Shown in pieces: positions 1 through 9,868 of a stretch of 47,639 nt of DNA. Position numbers and translations under genes: made by a program. This DNA is from Rhodobacteraceae bacterium CG17_big_fil_post_rev_8_21_14_2_50_65_11 (GTDB taxonomy: Bacteria; Pseudomonadota; Alphaproteobacteria; Rhodobacterales; Rhodobacteraceae). The stretch spans positions 1 through 47,639 of the forward strand of contig PFEX01000137.1 of NCBI GenBank assembly GCA_002783145.1, written 5' to 3'. The notes beneath the pieces are model-generated. The model ran no database searches, was not told the origin of the DNA, and saw nothing but the letters and a program-made list of their open reading frames with translations. Numbering within the stretch: position 1 is the first letter of the stretch; each line of letters begins with the position of its first letter.

Positions 1-139
1 ATCCTCACACCATTGGCCTGACGGCCAATGCGCCTTGGAACGTGCCTGCTAAACGAGAGCCACACGCTCCAAGGCGCGCGCCCCAAACTGGCCGACTTTT
101 GCTCCGCCACAGTGGCAGGTCTTTACTCCGCCGTTGACA
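1..139 (-). mobile_element. Probable terminus of an IS21-family insertion sequence (partial, continues beyond left edge)
   Basis: Read on the minus strand from 139 leftward, the sequence begins TGTCAACGGCGGAGTAAAG. It holds two imperfect copies of a 20-mer (113-132 and 89-108, 15 of 20 identical, GGCGGAGyAAA...GCCA) spaced 24 bp apart. A TG...CA end followed by several internal copies of a ~20-bp transposase-binding repeat is the known architecture of IS21-family termini. The minus strand then passes through two hairpins and reaches GTGAGGAT at the window edge, which could be the ribosome-binding site of istA just outside. No transposase is visible, so the assignment is inference from terminus structure. 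The boundary at 139 comes from the TTGACA end and lies 16 bp from the dacC stop codon. Confidence 0.45.
11..76 (-). other. Two adjacent hairpins inside the putative IS end
   Basis: CATTGGCC-TGAC-GGCCAATG (11-30) is a perfect 8-bp stem with a 4-nt loop. Directly next to it, CGCCTTGGA-a-CGTG (31-44) pairs with CACG-c-TCCAAGGCG (63-76), a 13-bp stem with one mismatch and an 18-nt loop. If the IS reading is right, they form the 5' leader of the transposase mRNA on the minus strand, where such structures could dampen impinging expression. The structure is seen directly; the role is inferred. Confidence 0.55.
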
Positions 140-155
140 GCCGGCACGCAGCGCG

Positions 156-1706
156 TCACGGCCCGTAGGTCGTGCAGGTCAGGTTGCGCGACATCAGCCG
201 GGCACAGGCGCGTTCGGCTTCTGGAAAGCTCATCCCGGCGAATTGTGCCTCATACCCGCCGGTGCGTTGCACGACATTGCGCAACGCCTCGTCGAACGTG
301 CCAAGCTCGGCCAGCGCGGTGCGCAACAACAACTGCTCGGCGGCGAACCGCGATGGGTAGCGGCCGAGCGACACGCCGTAGAGACGGTTGCCGGTGGAGG
401 ATGCGCGGGTCACGATTTCCTGTTCCGGTGGTGCCGGGTCGGGGTCGATCACCGCAAGCTCTATCTCCATTGAATCGTAGGCCACGATTGCCGGGCGGGG
501 GATCGGCGTCATTGCCGGTTCGGAGGCGAGCGCGGTGATGGTTTCCGTCGGTTGCTGCGCGTCGGGTGCCTGCACTGTTTGCGTCGTCCCCGATGTCGCC
601 CCGACACCACCCGCTACCGGATCAAGCGGTGTTGACGTTGGCACTGCCTCGGCGAGTGTGGCGTCTGGCGGCTGCGGGTTCGCGGGCGGTGTAGCCAGCG
701 CGGTGCCAACCGCCTCCTCCACGGCGGCCAGCAATTCGGGCGCGACGTCCGGCATTTCCGCAGGCTCGTCCATGGGGCGGGGGAGCGGCCGCAGGCTGTG
801 CGTCACCAGCCCGGTGGCGCGATAGTCCCGGCCAACGCGCTCGGCATCGGGGTAGTGGGGCAATTCGGGCCGCCTGACGGTGGCATGCCGGGGCGCGCGG
901 GCAAAGCCCATGTCGAGGAGTTCCATGATGCGCGCGTTGCGGCTTGCGGCGGAGCGACCACCGAACACTGTCGCGATAATCCGCACGCCATCCCGTTCCG
1001 CCGAGGAGACGAGGTTGAAGCCCGCCGCGCGGGTATAGCCGGTCTTGATCCCGTCGGCGCCCTCGTACGCGTTCAGGAAACGCCGGTTCACGTTGTAAAC
1101 CGTTGCAATGCCCGCATCTGCCGACCGGCGCGAGAAAAGGTTGTAGTACTGGGGGTAGTCGTAGAATATCCGTCGCCCCATCGTCGTCATGTCGCGGGCG
1201 GTGGACAGGTGACCCTCTTCGGTCAGGCCGTTGGCGTTGCGAAAGGTGGTGCGGGTCATGCCGAGCGCTTCTGCCGTTCGGTTCATACGCTGGGCGAAGG
1301 CGGCCTCGGACCCGGAGATGGCCTCGCCGATCGCTGTTGCCGCATCATTGGCAGACCGTACGGCGGCGGCCCGCAGCAGGTAGTGCAAACGGATCGTGGT
1401 TCCCGCCTGAAGCCCGAGACGCGACGGTGGCTCCGCTGCTGCATTGCGCGAAATGCGCACCGGTGTATCAAGGGTGATCTCGCCCAGCCGCACCGCCTCG
1501 AACGCGATGTAGAGCGTCATCATCTTGGTCAGCGAAGCCGGATGCAGGCGCGTGTCGGCATTGCGCGAATGCAGCACTTCGCCGGTACGCGCGTCGATCA
1601 CCATGGCGGCGTAAGGCGCGGCGCGCGCCGGACCGGTGGTGGAAAGGGCAATGCCAAACAGCATCGCAAGGCCCATAAGGACTGGAACGAACGTTCTTCG
1701 GGTCAC
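156..1706 (-). CDS. D-alanyl-D-alanine carboxypeptidase (peptidase S11) with C-terminal SPOR domain
   Basis: Periplasmic penicillin-binding protein of the DacA/DacC/DacF type, which removes the terminal D-Ala from peptidoglycan pentapeptides. The 516-residue product begins with a signal sequence (VLMGLAMLFGIALSTTGPARAA). All three catalytic motifs are visible: SxxK (ASLTKMM, about residue 59), SxN (SAND, about 118) and KTG (IKTGYT, about 220). A Pro/Ala/Thr-rich linker (about 300-430) leads to a C-terminal SPOR-like domain (about 440-516), expected to bind denuded glycan at the division septum. The ORF opens with GTG at 1706; an ATG at codon 11 is the alternative. It is divergent from hemF. 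Its 3' end abuts the putative IS end, so its native terminator may have been displaced. Confidence 0.92.
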   Translation of the reverse strand: MTRRTFVPVLMGLAMLFGIALSTTGPARAAPYAAMVIDARTGEVLHSRNADTRLHPASLTKMMTLYIAFEAVRLGEITLDTPVRISRNAAAEPPSRLGLQAGTTIRLHYLLRAAAVRSANDAATAIGEAISGSEAAFAQRMNRTAEALGMTRTTFRNANGLTEEGHLSTARDMTTMGRRIFYDYPQYYNLFSRRSADAGIATVYNVNRRFLNAYEGADGIKTGYTRAAGFNLVSSAERDGVRIIATVFGGRSAASRNARIMELLDMGFARAPRHATVRRPELPHYPDAERVGRDYRATGLVTHSLRPLPRPMDEPAEMPDVAPELLAAVEEAVGTALATPPANPQPPDATLAEAVPTSTPLDPVAGGVGATSGTTQTVQAPDAQQPTETITALASEPAMTPIPRPAIVAYDSMEIELAVIDPDPAPPEQEIVTRASSTGNRLYGVSLGRYPSRFAAEQLLLRTALAELGTFDEALRNVVQRTGGYEAQFAGMSFPEAERACARLMSRNLTCTTYGP

Positions 1707-1911
1707 GAAACTGCCCTATCTGCCTCTGGTGCCGTCTGTTGCGGCTTTCCTCGGAGATTAGGGGATTCTTCGACTGAAATCTATCGTTAACGTTATATTT
1801 GATTGAGACCATTTTGGGGCATCGCAGATATGGATTGCCGCGACCATCGGACCGCAATATCTGCGGTTTGCCCACTGGACCCATCGGGGCCGATTGGGCA
1901 GAGTCCGACGA

Positions 1912-1947
1912 AGTTTGACAAGCAGTTTGACAAGCAGTTCGACAAGG
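1912..1947 (+). repeat. Three 12-bp tandem repeats upstream of hemF
   Basis: AGTTTGACAAGC occurs twice in tandem, followed by the diverged copy AGTTCGACAAGG, whose end forms the hemF Shine-Dalgarno (AAGGAG, 1944-1949). The repeat therefore sits in the 5' UTR directly before the start codon. It is seen directly. It could be replication slippage only, or it could affect translation or binding of a regulator. Confidence 0.85.
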
Positions 1948-1956
1948 AGACTCGCG

Positions 1957-2847
1957 ATGAACGATCCGTTCGACGCCCGAAAGGCGCGCGCCTCGGCCTG
2001 GTTTCGGGATCTGCGCGATCAGATCATCAACGCCTTCGAGGCGCTGGAGGAGAGCCAGATCTCTGGGCCATTCGCGGACCGGCCCGCAGGCCGGTTCGAG
2101 GTGATGCAGACCAGCCGCGCCTCCGACGATGGGACGGATGCGGGCGGCGGGTTGATGAGCGTGATGCGCGGCGGTCGGGTGTTCGAGAAGGTGGGCGTCA
2201 ACGTCTCCACCGTCTACGGGCAGTTGGGGGAGGCGGCGCAGAAGGCGATGGCTGCGCGCGGCGTGCCGGGCATGGCCGACGATCCGCGTTTCTGGGCGTC
2301 GGGTATTTCACTGGTGGCGCATATGCAGAACCCGCATTGCCCGGCGGTTCACATGAACACCCGCCTGTTCTGGACGCCGAATGCCTGGTGGTTCGGGGGC
2401 GGTTCCGACCTTAACCCATGCATCGAGTATGACGCGGATACAGAGCATTTCCATGCCGTGCAGAAAGCCTACCTGGCACCGCATGGCGCGGGGCTTCATG
2501 CCGAGTTGAAGGCCTGGGCCGACGAGTATTTCTACATCCCGCACCGGCAGCGGGCGCGCGGGGTGGGCGGTATCTTCATGGACGACCGCAACAGCGGCGA
2601 CTGGGAGGCGGATTTCGCCCTGACGCAGGATATCGGGCGCGCTTTCCTGCCCGCCTTCCTGCCGATCACCGAGACACGGCGTAGCATACCATGGACCGAG
2701 GCCGACAAGGATGCGCAGCTGGTGCACCGGGGGCTCTATGCCGAATACAACCTCGTCTATGACCGGGGCACCAAGTTCGGGCTGGCCACCGGGCATGACG
2801 CGAACGCGGTGCTTATGAGCTTGCCGCCGATGGCGAAATGGCTGTGA
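1957..2847 (+). CDS. hemF: Oxygen-dependent coproporphyrinogen III oxidase
   Basis: Catalyses the aerobic oxidative decarboxylation of coproporphyrinogen III to protoporphyrinogen IX in haem (and, where present, bacteriochlorophyll) synthesis. The 296-residue product carries the HemF signature (HMNTRLFWTPNAWWFGGGSD, about residues 128-148) and conserved segments such as YFYIPHRQRARGVGGIF. Length matches the family (about 300). The ORF track extends upstream to 1894, but the ATG at 1957 follows AAGGAG by 7 nt and gives the expected N-terminus MNDPFDARK; the upstream extension would only translate the tandem repeat. The next gene, ghrA-like, is convergent. An oxygen-responsive site was looked for in the 250-bp divergent region and none was convincing. 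Confidence 0.95.
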   Translation: MNDPFDARKARASAWFRDLRDQIINAFEALEESQISGPFADRPAGRFEVMQTSRASDDGTDAGGGLMSVMRGGRVFEKVGVNVSTVYGQLGEAAQKAMAARGVPGMADDPRFWASGISLVAHMQNPHCPAVHMNTRLFWTPNAWWFGGGSDLNPCIEYDADTEHFHAVQKAYLAPHGAGLHAELKAWADEYFYIPHRQRARGVGGIFMDDRNSGDWEADFALTQDIGRAFLPAFLPITETRRSIPWTEADKDAQLVHRGLYAEYNLVYDRGTKFGLATGHDANAVLMSLPPMAKWL

Positions 2848-3000
2848 GGGTGGCCTCTTCGCGGTGCTCATCGGCCGGCGGGACGGTGCGTTCCCGGCGA
2901 ACGCCGCGACGTGTGTCGGGACGTGTCTGGGGCGCTGTCCCCGTCGCCTGAGGCGCTCCCGCGAGGTGTTCGGACCAGGATGAAAGGGCAGCGGGGCGTG

Positions 3001-3933
3001 TCAGTAGCCTGCGTCGCGATCGACAAGGTGCAGCATCGGCTGTCCTGCCTCGCAGCGGCGGATGTTTTCCGCGATGACCAGGGATGCGGTGTCCGGGCGC
3101 GTTTCCGACGCGATGTGCGGCGTCACGGTGACGCCGGGGTGGGTCCAGAACGGGTGATCTGCGGGCAGCGGTTCGACGCGGAACACGTCGAGCGTGGCGT
3201 GTGCGACCTGGCCGCGATCGAGAGCCGCCAGCAGGGCGTCGTCGTCGATAAGCGGGCCGCGCCCCGGATTGATGACGACCGCGCCCTTGGGCAGCCGCGC
3301 CAGCGTTTCGCTGTTCAGGATGTTTTGCGTCGCTTGCGTGTCGGGCAACAAAAGCACCACGATCTGAGCCTGTTGCAGACAGGTGGCAAGCCCATCGGCG
3401 CCGCTGTGGCAGGTGACGCCGGGCAGGGTCCTTGGGCTGCGGCTCCAGCCTGATACGCGAAAACCGAGCGCTGACAGCGCCTCGGCGCAAGCGGTTCCCA
3501 GTTCCCCCAGACCAAGGATCGCGATGCTGCGATCGCGTGCCAGCGGCGGCACCCGTGGCGCCCAGACACCCGGCGTGCCCATGATATCGGCGTCCATCCC
3601 GAGGTGATGGCGCAGCACATGGCCCACCACCCATTCGCGCATGCCCGCGCGCAGGCCGCTATCGACCATGCGTGCAAGCGGCACGGTTATGGTGGTATTG
3701 CCGACGATGGTTTCGACGCCGGCCCAAAGGCTCAACACCGCCTTCAGGTTCGGGAAGACCGAGAAATCGGTCAGTCCGCCATTGGGGGCGTAAACGATGT
3801 AATCGACCTCTGCCCGGGGCGCCTCGGTCACCACGCGGAACGGGCCGATCCGCGCATGGTCGAGCGCGCCGTTGAGCGGGTCTTCGTATTGGTTCCAGCG
3901 GTCGGGGCGGGCGGAGAATAGGATGGTCAGCAT
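3001..3933 (-). CDS. ghrA: Glyoxylate/hydroxypyruvate reductase A-like D-2-hydroxyacid dehydrogenase
   Basis: Predicted cytosolic NAD(P)H-dependent reductase of glyoxylate and hydroxypyruvate, in the D-isomer-specific 2-hydroxyacid dehydrogenase family. The 310-residue protein has the dinucleotide-binding motif GLGELGTACAEAL (about residues 145-157). The catalytic surroundings are NPGRGPLIDDDAL (about 225) and HPGVTVTPHIASETRP (about 265-280, with the catalytic His). The divergent N-terminal substrate domain and overall length match E. coli GhrA (312). It begins 10 bp downstream of rodA on the same strand, so it is probably the last gene of the rod-shape operon, although no functional link to the cell wall is evident. 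Substrate preference cannot be read from sequence. Confidence 0.85.
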   Translation of the reverse strand: MLTILFSARPDRWNQYEDPLNGALDHARIGPFRVVTEAPRAEVDYIVYAPNGGLTDFSVFPNLKAVLSLWAGVETIVGNTTITVPLARMVDSGLRAGMREWVVGHVLRHHLGMDADIMGTPGVWAPRVPPLARDRSIAILGLGELGTACAEALSALGFRVSGWSRSPRTLPGVTCHSGADGLATCLQQAQIVVLLLPDTQATQNILNSETLARLPKGAVVINPGRGPLIDDDALLAALDRGQVAHATLDVFRVEPLPADHPFWTHPGVTVTPHIASETRPDTASLVIAENIRRCEAGQPMLHLVDRDAGY

Positions 3934-3943
3934 CTGGGCGCCT

Positions 3944-5083
3944 TTATCTGGGGCGGTGGATATGGGCCGACTGCACCAGTCCGAAGGCCGCCATCAGCAC
4001 CAGCATGGCCGATCCCCCGTAGCTGACCAGCGGCAGCGGCACACCGACGACGGGCGCGAGGCCCATCACCATTGCCATGTTGATCGCGAAGTAGAGAAAG
4101 AAGGTCATTGCGACGCCAAGCGACACCAGAGAGGCGAAGCGATCCTTGGTCTTGACAGCCGTGACGATGCAAAACAGCAGGATCAACAGGTAGAGCACCA
4201 GTAGTGACATGCCACCCACGAAGCCGAATTCCTCGGCCAGCGTGGTGAAGATGAAATCGGTGTGCTTTTCCGGCAGGAAGTTGAGGCTTGACTGCGTGCC
4301 CTGCATGAACCCGCGCCCTGTCCAGCCGCCCGACCCAAGCGCGATCTGGCTTTGCGTGATGTGATAGCCTGCCCCAAGTGGGTCCGAGGCGGGATCGAGA
4401 AACGTGTCGATGCGGCGATACTGGTAGTCCTGCAACAGCTGCCATTCGGTCCCGCGCGAGGCGATGACCGCCGTGACAAGGCCGACCGCCGCCCCGATCA
4501 CCGCGGCGAAATAAGCCCAGTGGACGCCGGCAAGAAACAGCATTGCAGCCCCACCGATCAGCAGCAGAACCGCGGTACCGAGGTCAGGCTGGATGAAGGT
4601 CAGGACGGTTGGAACGAGGATCAGCGCCACCGGGATCGCCACGAAAGCCGGGTGTGAGACCTTTCGGATATCGAGCCAGTCGTAATAGGCAGCGAGGACC
4701 ATCACCAGCGTGACCTTGGTCAGTTCGGACGGTTGCAGCCGCATGAACCCGAGGTCGATCCAGCGCTGCGCGCCCATGCCGACCGACCCGAAGAACTCCA
4801 CCAGCAGCAGCAGAAGAAGCGAAACGCCATAGGCCACGACAGACAGGTTGCGCCAGAACCAGATCGGGACGAATGCAACGATCAGCATCACGACGAGGCC
4901 AAGCACGAACCGCTGCATCTGCAACGACGCCCATGGCTGCATTGATCCACCGGCAACGGAATAGAGCATCAGGAAACCGATGGAGGCGACCGCGCCGATC
5001 AGAAGGATCAGGGCCCAGTTCAGGTGTAGAACCTTGCGCAGGCCGGTGGGCGTCGCCTTGTGGGTATATTCCAGAAAGCTCAT
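3944..5083 (-). CDS. rodA: Rod shape-determining peptidoglycan glycosyltransferase RodA
   Basis: Polytopic inner-membrane SEDS polymerase that extends glycan strands from lipid II during elongation, acting with PBP2. The 379-residue product has about ten hydrophobic segments. It also has the family loop LPEKHTDFIFTTLAEEFGF (about residues 268-286) and the C-terminal signature GVPLPLVSYGGSAMLVLM (about 349-366). Its ATG overlaps the mrdA stop by 4 nt (ATGA), indicating translational coupling to its cognate transpeptidase. The placement after mreBCD and mrdA separates it from FtsW. Length is normal for RodA (370-380). Confidence 0.96.
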   Translation of the reverse strand: MSFLEYTHKATPTGLRKVLHLNWALILLIGAVASIGFLMLYSVAGGSMQPWASLQMQRFVLGLVVMLIVAFVPIWFWRNLSVVAYGVSLLLLLLVEFFGSVGMGAQRWIDLGFMRLQPSELTKVTLVMVLAAYYDWLDIRKVSHPAFVAIPVALILVPTVLTFIQPDLGTAVLLLIGGAAMLFLAGVHWAYFAAVIGAAVGLVTAVIASRGTEWQLLQDYQYRRIDTFLDPASDPLGAGYHITQSQIALGSGGWTGRGFMQGTQSSLNFLPEKHTDFIFTTLAEEFGFVGGMSLLVLYLLILLFCIVTAVKTKDRFASLVSLGVAMTFFLYFAINMAMVMGLAPVVGVPLPLVSYGGSAMLVLMAAFGLVQSAHIHRPR

Positions 5084-7026
5084 GCCCGCGTGCGTCCGGC
5101 TTCAGTTGGCGGGTCGAGCGGCAAAAGCTGCATCTCGTCATGCATAGCTTCGATATCGCGGCGTTGGCTGACCGGGTAGGCGGAGGATGGTGGCACCGTG
5201 CCATGCATCGCGCGCAACAGAAGATCGCGGGCGATCGGGGCGGCCACGGTGGACCCGCCGCCGCCATGTTCCACCACGACGCTGACCGCGTAGCGCGGCG
5301 CGTCGGCCGGGGCGTAGCCGACGAACAGCGCATGGTCGCGTCGCTCCCAGGGCAGATCCTCGTTGCGGGTGACACCGGTCGCGCGCTCTGCGGCGGTGAT
5401 GTTGCGCACCTGGCTTGTGCCGGTCTTGCCGGCGATCTGGAATCCCTCATCGACAACCCGCGACCGGAAGGCGGTGCCGCGCCGGAAATTGCTGACGTTC
5501 CACATCCCCTCGCGTACCACCGCAAGATGGGCGGGGTCGATCCCGAGATCCTCGGTCTGGTCCCGCCGTTGGTCGATTCCGTTGAGGGTGCGCACCAGTT
5601 GCGGCCGGATCGCGCGGCCGGTGGCAAGGCGGCTGGTCATCACCGCCAGTTGCAACGGAGAGTTCAGGACGAAGCCCTGCCCGATGGCGGCGTTGAGCGT
5701 ATCGCCCACGACCCATTCCGAGCCGCGATTGGCGCGTTTCCAGTCCCGGTCGGGCACCAGGCCACTGGCGACGCCTGACAGGGGCACATCATACCGTTCA
5801 CCGAGTCCGAGCCGGCGGGCCATGGCGGAGATCGCATCAATGCCCACGCGCTGCGCAAGTTCGTAATAATAGACGTCGCAGGATTGGGTGAGGCCGTCGA
5901 CCATGTTCATGCGTCCGTGACCCCCCCGCCGCCAGCAGTGGAACCGGCGGGTGCCAAGCTCGATAAACCCGTTGCAGGTGATGGTTTCATCGGGCTCGAT
6001 CATCCCGGCCTCAAGCCCCGCAAGTGCCGTGATCATCTTGAAGGTCGATCCTGGCGGGTAAAGCCCCTGCACGGTCTTGCTGGCCAGCGGGCGGTACGGG
6101 TCATTCGTCAGGTTGCCGTATTCCGCCGTCGAGATGCCGCGCACGAACAGGTTGGGGTCGTAGGACGGTGCCGAGGCCAGCGCCACGATGTCGCCGCTCT
6201 CGACTTCCATCACCACGGCCGAAGCGCTTTCGCCCGAAAGCCGCGCCTGAGCGTAGTTCTGCAAGCCGGTATCGACGGTCAGTTGCAGATCCTTGCCGGG
6301 GGTCGGCGGGATGCGATCCAGTTCGCGCATCACCCGACCGGTGGCGTTCACCTCCACCCGGCGGCTGCCGGTTTCGCCGCGCAAATCCTGTTCCATGCGC
6401 GATTCGACGGCGTAGCGGCCAACCTGGAAATCGGGAATCTGAAGCACCGGATCGGTATCGCCGGTCGATTCGAGGTAGAAATCCGACACTGGCCCGACAT
6501 AGCCGACCACATGCGCAAAATCGGCACCGAAGGGGTAGATTCGGCTTAGCCCGACCTCGGGCGTTATGCCGGGCAGGGCCGGGGCGTTCACGGCGACCGA
6601 GGAAAACTCCTCCCAACTCAGCCGGTCGGCGATGGTGATCGGAACGAAGGGCGCGCGGGCCATCATTTCGTCGCGCGCGCGGGCCAGATCCTGCATGTCG
6701 ATATTGACGATCCGCGACAGCCGATCCAGCACCGCGTCCACGTCGCCCGCGTTCTCGCGCACCATGACGACGGTGTAATTCTGTTCGTTACTGGCCAGAA
6801 GCCGCCCCTGCCGGTCATAGATCAGCCCGCGGGCGGGTGGCAGAAGCTGGATGTTGATGCGGTTTTCCTCGGCCAGCAGTCGGAAATCGCTGGCCCGTTC
6901 GACCTGAAGATAGCGCATGCGGGCCGCCAGGAGTCCGCCGGTGGCCAGCATCAATCCGCCCACCACCATCGACCGGCGTGTAATGGCGCGGGCGCTGTGC
7001 TCGGTTTCCTTCTGCGTTCGTTTCAT
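5080..7026 (-). CDS. mrdA: Penicillin-binding protein 2 (peptidoglycan D,D-transpeptidase MrdA)
   Basis: Bitopic inner-membrane transpeptidase that cross-links new glycan made by RodA in the elongasome. The 648-residue protein has a short cytoplasmic N-terminus and one TM helix (about residues 20-40). A PBP dimerisation/pedestal domain follows (about 60-235, with PARGLIYDRQGRLLA at its start). The transpeptidase domain has the active-site motifs GSTFKM (SxxK, about residue 326), SCD (SxN, about 385) and AGKTGTSQ (about 535). It starts with an ATG overlapping the mreD stop by 4 nt and overlaps rodA by 4 nt. The acidic, Pro-rich C-terminal 40 residues lie beyond the catalytic fold. Confidence 0.96.
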   Translation of the reverse strand: MKRTQKETEHSARAITRRSMVVGGLMLATGGLLAARMRYLQVERASDFRLLAEENRINIQLLPPARGLIYDRQGRLLASNEQNYTVVMVRENAGDVDAVLDRLSRIVNIDMQDLARARDEMMARAPFVPITIADRLSWEEFSSVAVNAPALPGITPEVGLSRIYPFGADFAHVVGYVGPVSDFYLESTGDTDPVLQIPDFQVGRYAVESRMEQDLRGETGSRRVEVNATGRVMRELDRIPPTPGKDLQLTVDTGLQNYAQARLSGESASAVVMEVESGDIVALASAPSYDPNLFVRGISTAEYGNLTNDPYRPLASKTVQGLYPPGSTFKMITALAGLEAGMIEPDETITCNGFIELGTRRFHCWRRGGHGRMNMVDGLTQSCDVYYYELAQRVGIDAISAMARRLGLGERYDVPLSGVASGLVPDRDWKRANRGSEWVVGDTLNAAIGQGFVLNSPLQLAVMTSRLATGRAIRPQLVRTLNGIDQRRDQTEDLGIDPAHLAVVREGMWNVSNFRRGTAFRSRVVDEGFQIAGKTGTSQVRNITAAERATGVTRNEDLPWERRDHALFVGYAPADAPRYAVSVVVEHGGGGSTVAAPIARDLLLRAMHGTVPPSSAYPVSQRRDIEAMHDEMQLLPLDPPTEAGRTRA

Positions 7027-7556
7027 GATTTGCCCGGCTCCCTCTCCATGACGGGCAGTCTATCCAGCCCCAGAAGATATTTCGAGACGAGGACGACGAA
7101 CGGGTAAAGAACGATCGTCGCAAGTCCTTCCATCAGCGCCAGCCCAAGGCTTGGCTGGTCGGTGACGAGGATCCACAGGATCACCCGCTGGCCCAGCACC
7201 ATCGCAAGGATCGCTCCGGCAACCAGGCCCCATTCGAACAGAAACGGCGCCTCGGCGATGCCGGCGCGCCGGTTGCGCAAAAACTCCATCACCAGAACCG
7301 CAAGCGCCGTCCACAGGCCGGGCGGGCGTTGCAGCAGGACATCGCCGATCAGGAACAGGAACAGGACCGCCGCAAGCGGCACCGTCGCCGGCTGGCGCAG
7401 GACCCACGCCAGCGTCACGGCGAGGATGAAATCGGGGCCGGGCAGAGCGGGGATGCCGGTTTGCAGCGGCAGGATGCGGTAGAGGATGACCGCAAGCCCG
7501 AACAGCAGGTAAATCGCCCGGAAGCCCCAGATCCTGCGTGCCCGACGCTCAGCCAT
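7023..7556 (-). CDS. mreD: Rod shape-determining protein MreD
   Basis: Small integral-membrane elongasome subunit that links MreC to the MreB/RodA/PBP2 complex. The chosen product is 177 residues with about five hydrophobic segments (for example IYLLFGLAVILYRILPL and LLQRPPGLWTALAVLVMEFL). The ORF opens at 7604, but that would bury it 56 nt inside mreC. The ATG at 7556 (MAERRARRIWG) gives an 8-nt overlap and a normal basic N-terminus. It overlaps mrdA by 4 nt. MreD proteins are poorly conserved, so the call rests mainly on topology, size and position between mreC and mrdA. Confidence 0.9.
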   Translation of the reverse strand: MAERRARRIWGFRAIYLLFGLAVILYRILPLQTGIPALPGPDFILAVTLAWVLRQPATVPLAAVLFLFLIGDVLLQRPPGLWTALAVLVMEFLRNRRAGIAEAPFLFEWGLVAGAILAMVLGQRVILWILVTDQPSLGLALMEGLATIVLYPFVVLVSKYLLGLDRLPVMEREPGKS

Positions 7557-8493
7557 CGGCGGCCTCATCACCGGCGGTCGATTCGGCGGTGTCGTCCGGG
7601 TCATCCGGCGCCGACGTCGTGTCGGACGGAAGCGGCCATGGTGGGCCGATCAGACCGCCCGGATCGGCCAGCGAGGTGCCCGGATGGCTCCGCATCACGC
7701 GCAGGAAATTGAGGCGCGACATGTCCGCAGAGGGCCGCGCGCGCAATCGCCCCTCACGGTCGACGACGACATGGCCGACCAGAAGGCCCGGCGGAAACAC
7801 CCCGCCATCGCCAGAGGTCACGATCCTGTCACCGGGCGAGATGTCTTCGGCGGCTTCCACGAATTCCAGCACCGGCAACGCGGTATTGTCGCCCATCAGC
7901 AACGCTTGCTGGCTCGATGGCATCACGGTGACGGGGATACGGTGCGCCGCGTCGATCAACAGGATCACGCGGGATGTGTTTTCGCCTACGCCGGAAATCC
8001 GCCCCACCACGCCAAGCCCGTCCATCGTCGCCCAGCCGTCGATGATCCCGTCGCGCGCGCCGACGTTGATCAGGACGGACCGACGGAACGGGCTGCCACT
8101 GTCTGCCAGCACCAGTCCGGTGACATGGGTCAGGTCCGGGTCAAGCTGCACCCGGTTGAGATCCAGCAGCCGCGCGTTTTCCTGTTCCAGTTGCAGCGCC
8201 GCCTCGCGCCAGGCGCGCATCTGCTGCAATTCGCGGCGCAATTCCTCGTTCTGCTGGTAGAGCCGCGTGTAGGACTGGAAATCGTCCACCATCCTGCCAA
8301 GCGCCGTAACCGGCGCCATGGCCCATTCCAGGTTCGGCACGATCCGATCGGTGATGTTGCTGCGCAGGCGTTCGACGCGCGGGTTGTCGATGCGCCAGAC
8401 AAGAACCAGAACAACAAGGCACAGCACGACCACCGCCACAAGCAGACGCCGGACGGGACGGGCATGGCTGCTATCGGTCCGCTCCCTTGCCAT
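7549..8493 (-). CDS. mreC: Rod shape-determining protein MreC
   Basis: Bitopic periplasmic scaffold of the elongasome that activates PBP2. The 314-residue protein has a basic N-terminus and one TM helix (LLVAVVVLCLVVLVLVW, about residues 18-34). A coiled-coil follows (about 65-105, rich in Gln/Glu/Leu: LYQQNEELRRELQQM). The MreC beta-barrel domain comes next (about 115-275), with conserved stretches such as SVLINVGARDGIIDGWA and GDRIVTSGDGGVFPPGLLVG. An acidic tail ends the protein. It lies 35 bp downstream of mreB and overlaps mreD. Confidence 0.95.
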   Translation of the reverse strand: MARERTDSSHARPVRRLLVAVVVLCLVVLVLVWRIDNPRVERLRSNITDRIVPNLEWAMAPVTALGRMVDDFQSYTRLYQQNEELRRELQQMRAWREAALQLEQENARLLDLNRVQLDPDLTHVTGLVLADSGSPFRRSVLINVGARDGIIDGWATMDGLGVVGRISGVGENTSRVILLIDAAHRIPVTVMPSSQQALLMGDNTALPVLEFVEAAEDISPGDRIVTSGDGGVFPPGLLVGHVVVDREGRLRARPSADMSRLNFLRVMRSHPGTSLADPGGLIGPPWPLPSDTTSAPDDPDDTAESTAGDEAADG

Positions 8494-8528
8494 TCGGTCC
8501 TTTCAGGGGCGCCCCTGACGGGCGCCGA

Positions 8529-9707
<1,179 letters not shown>

Positions 9708-9868
9708 TCAGCGCCTTTCCGCTTGTCGCAAGCGCGCGGAAATGTGGCGCGACCATCAACGAATGGCCCAACCGTCGTGCGATTTCGTCCATGATGATCG
9801 GCAATGGTGGCGCATCGCCGTCCCGGGGCGCTCCGACCGGCAAACCGACCCGAAGGAAGATCAGACCC

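Noticed and set aside
31-76. tRNA-Ser-like CCTGCTAA anticodon-loop resemblance
   Set aside because: The flanking arms do not form acceptor, D or T stems; the sequence folds as a simple long hairpin instead.
1707-1956. FNR- or CrtJ/PpsR-type site in the dacC-hemF divergent region
   Set aside because: TTGAT- and TGT-N12-ACA-like matches are partial only; no half-site pair met consensus.
2911-3453. 180-aa plus-strand ORF
   Set aside because: Antisense to the ghrA-like gene, which has clear dehydrogenase motifs.
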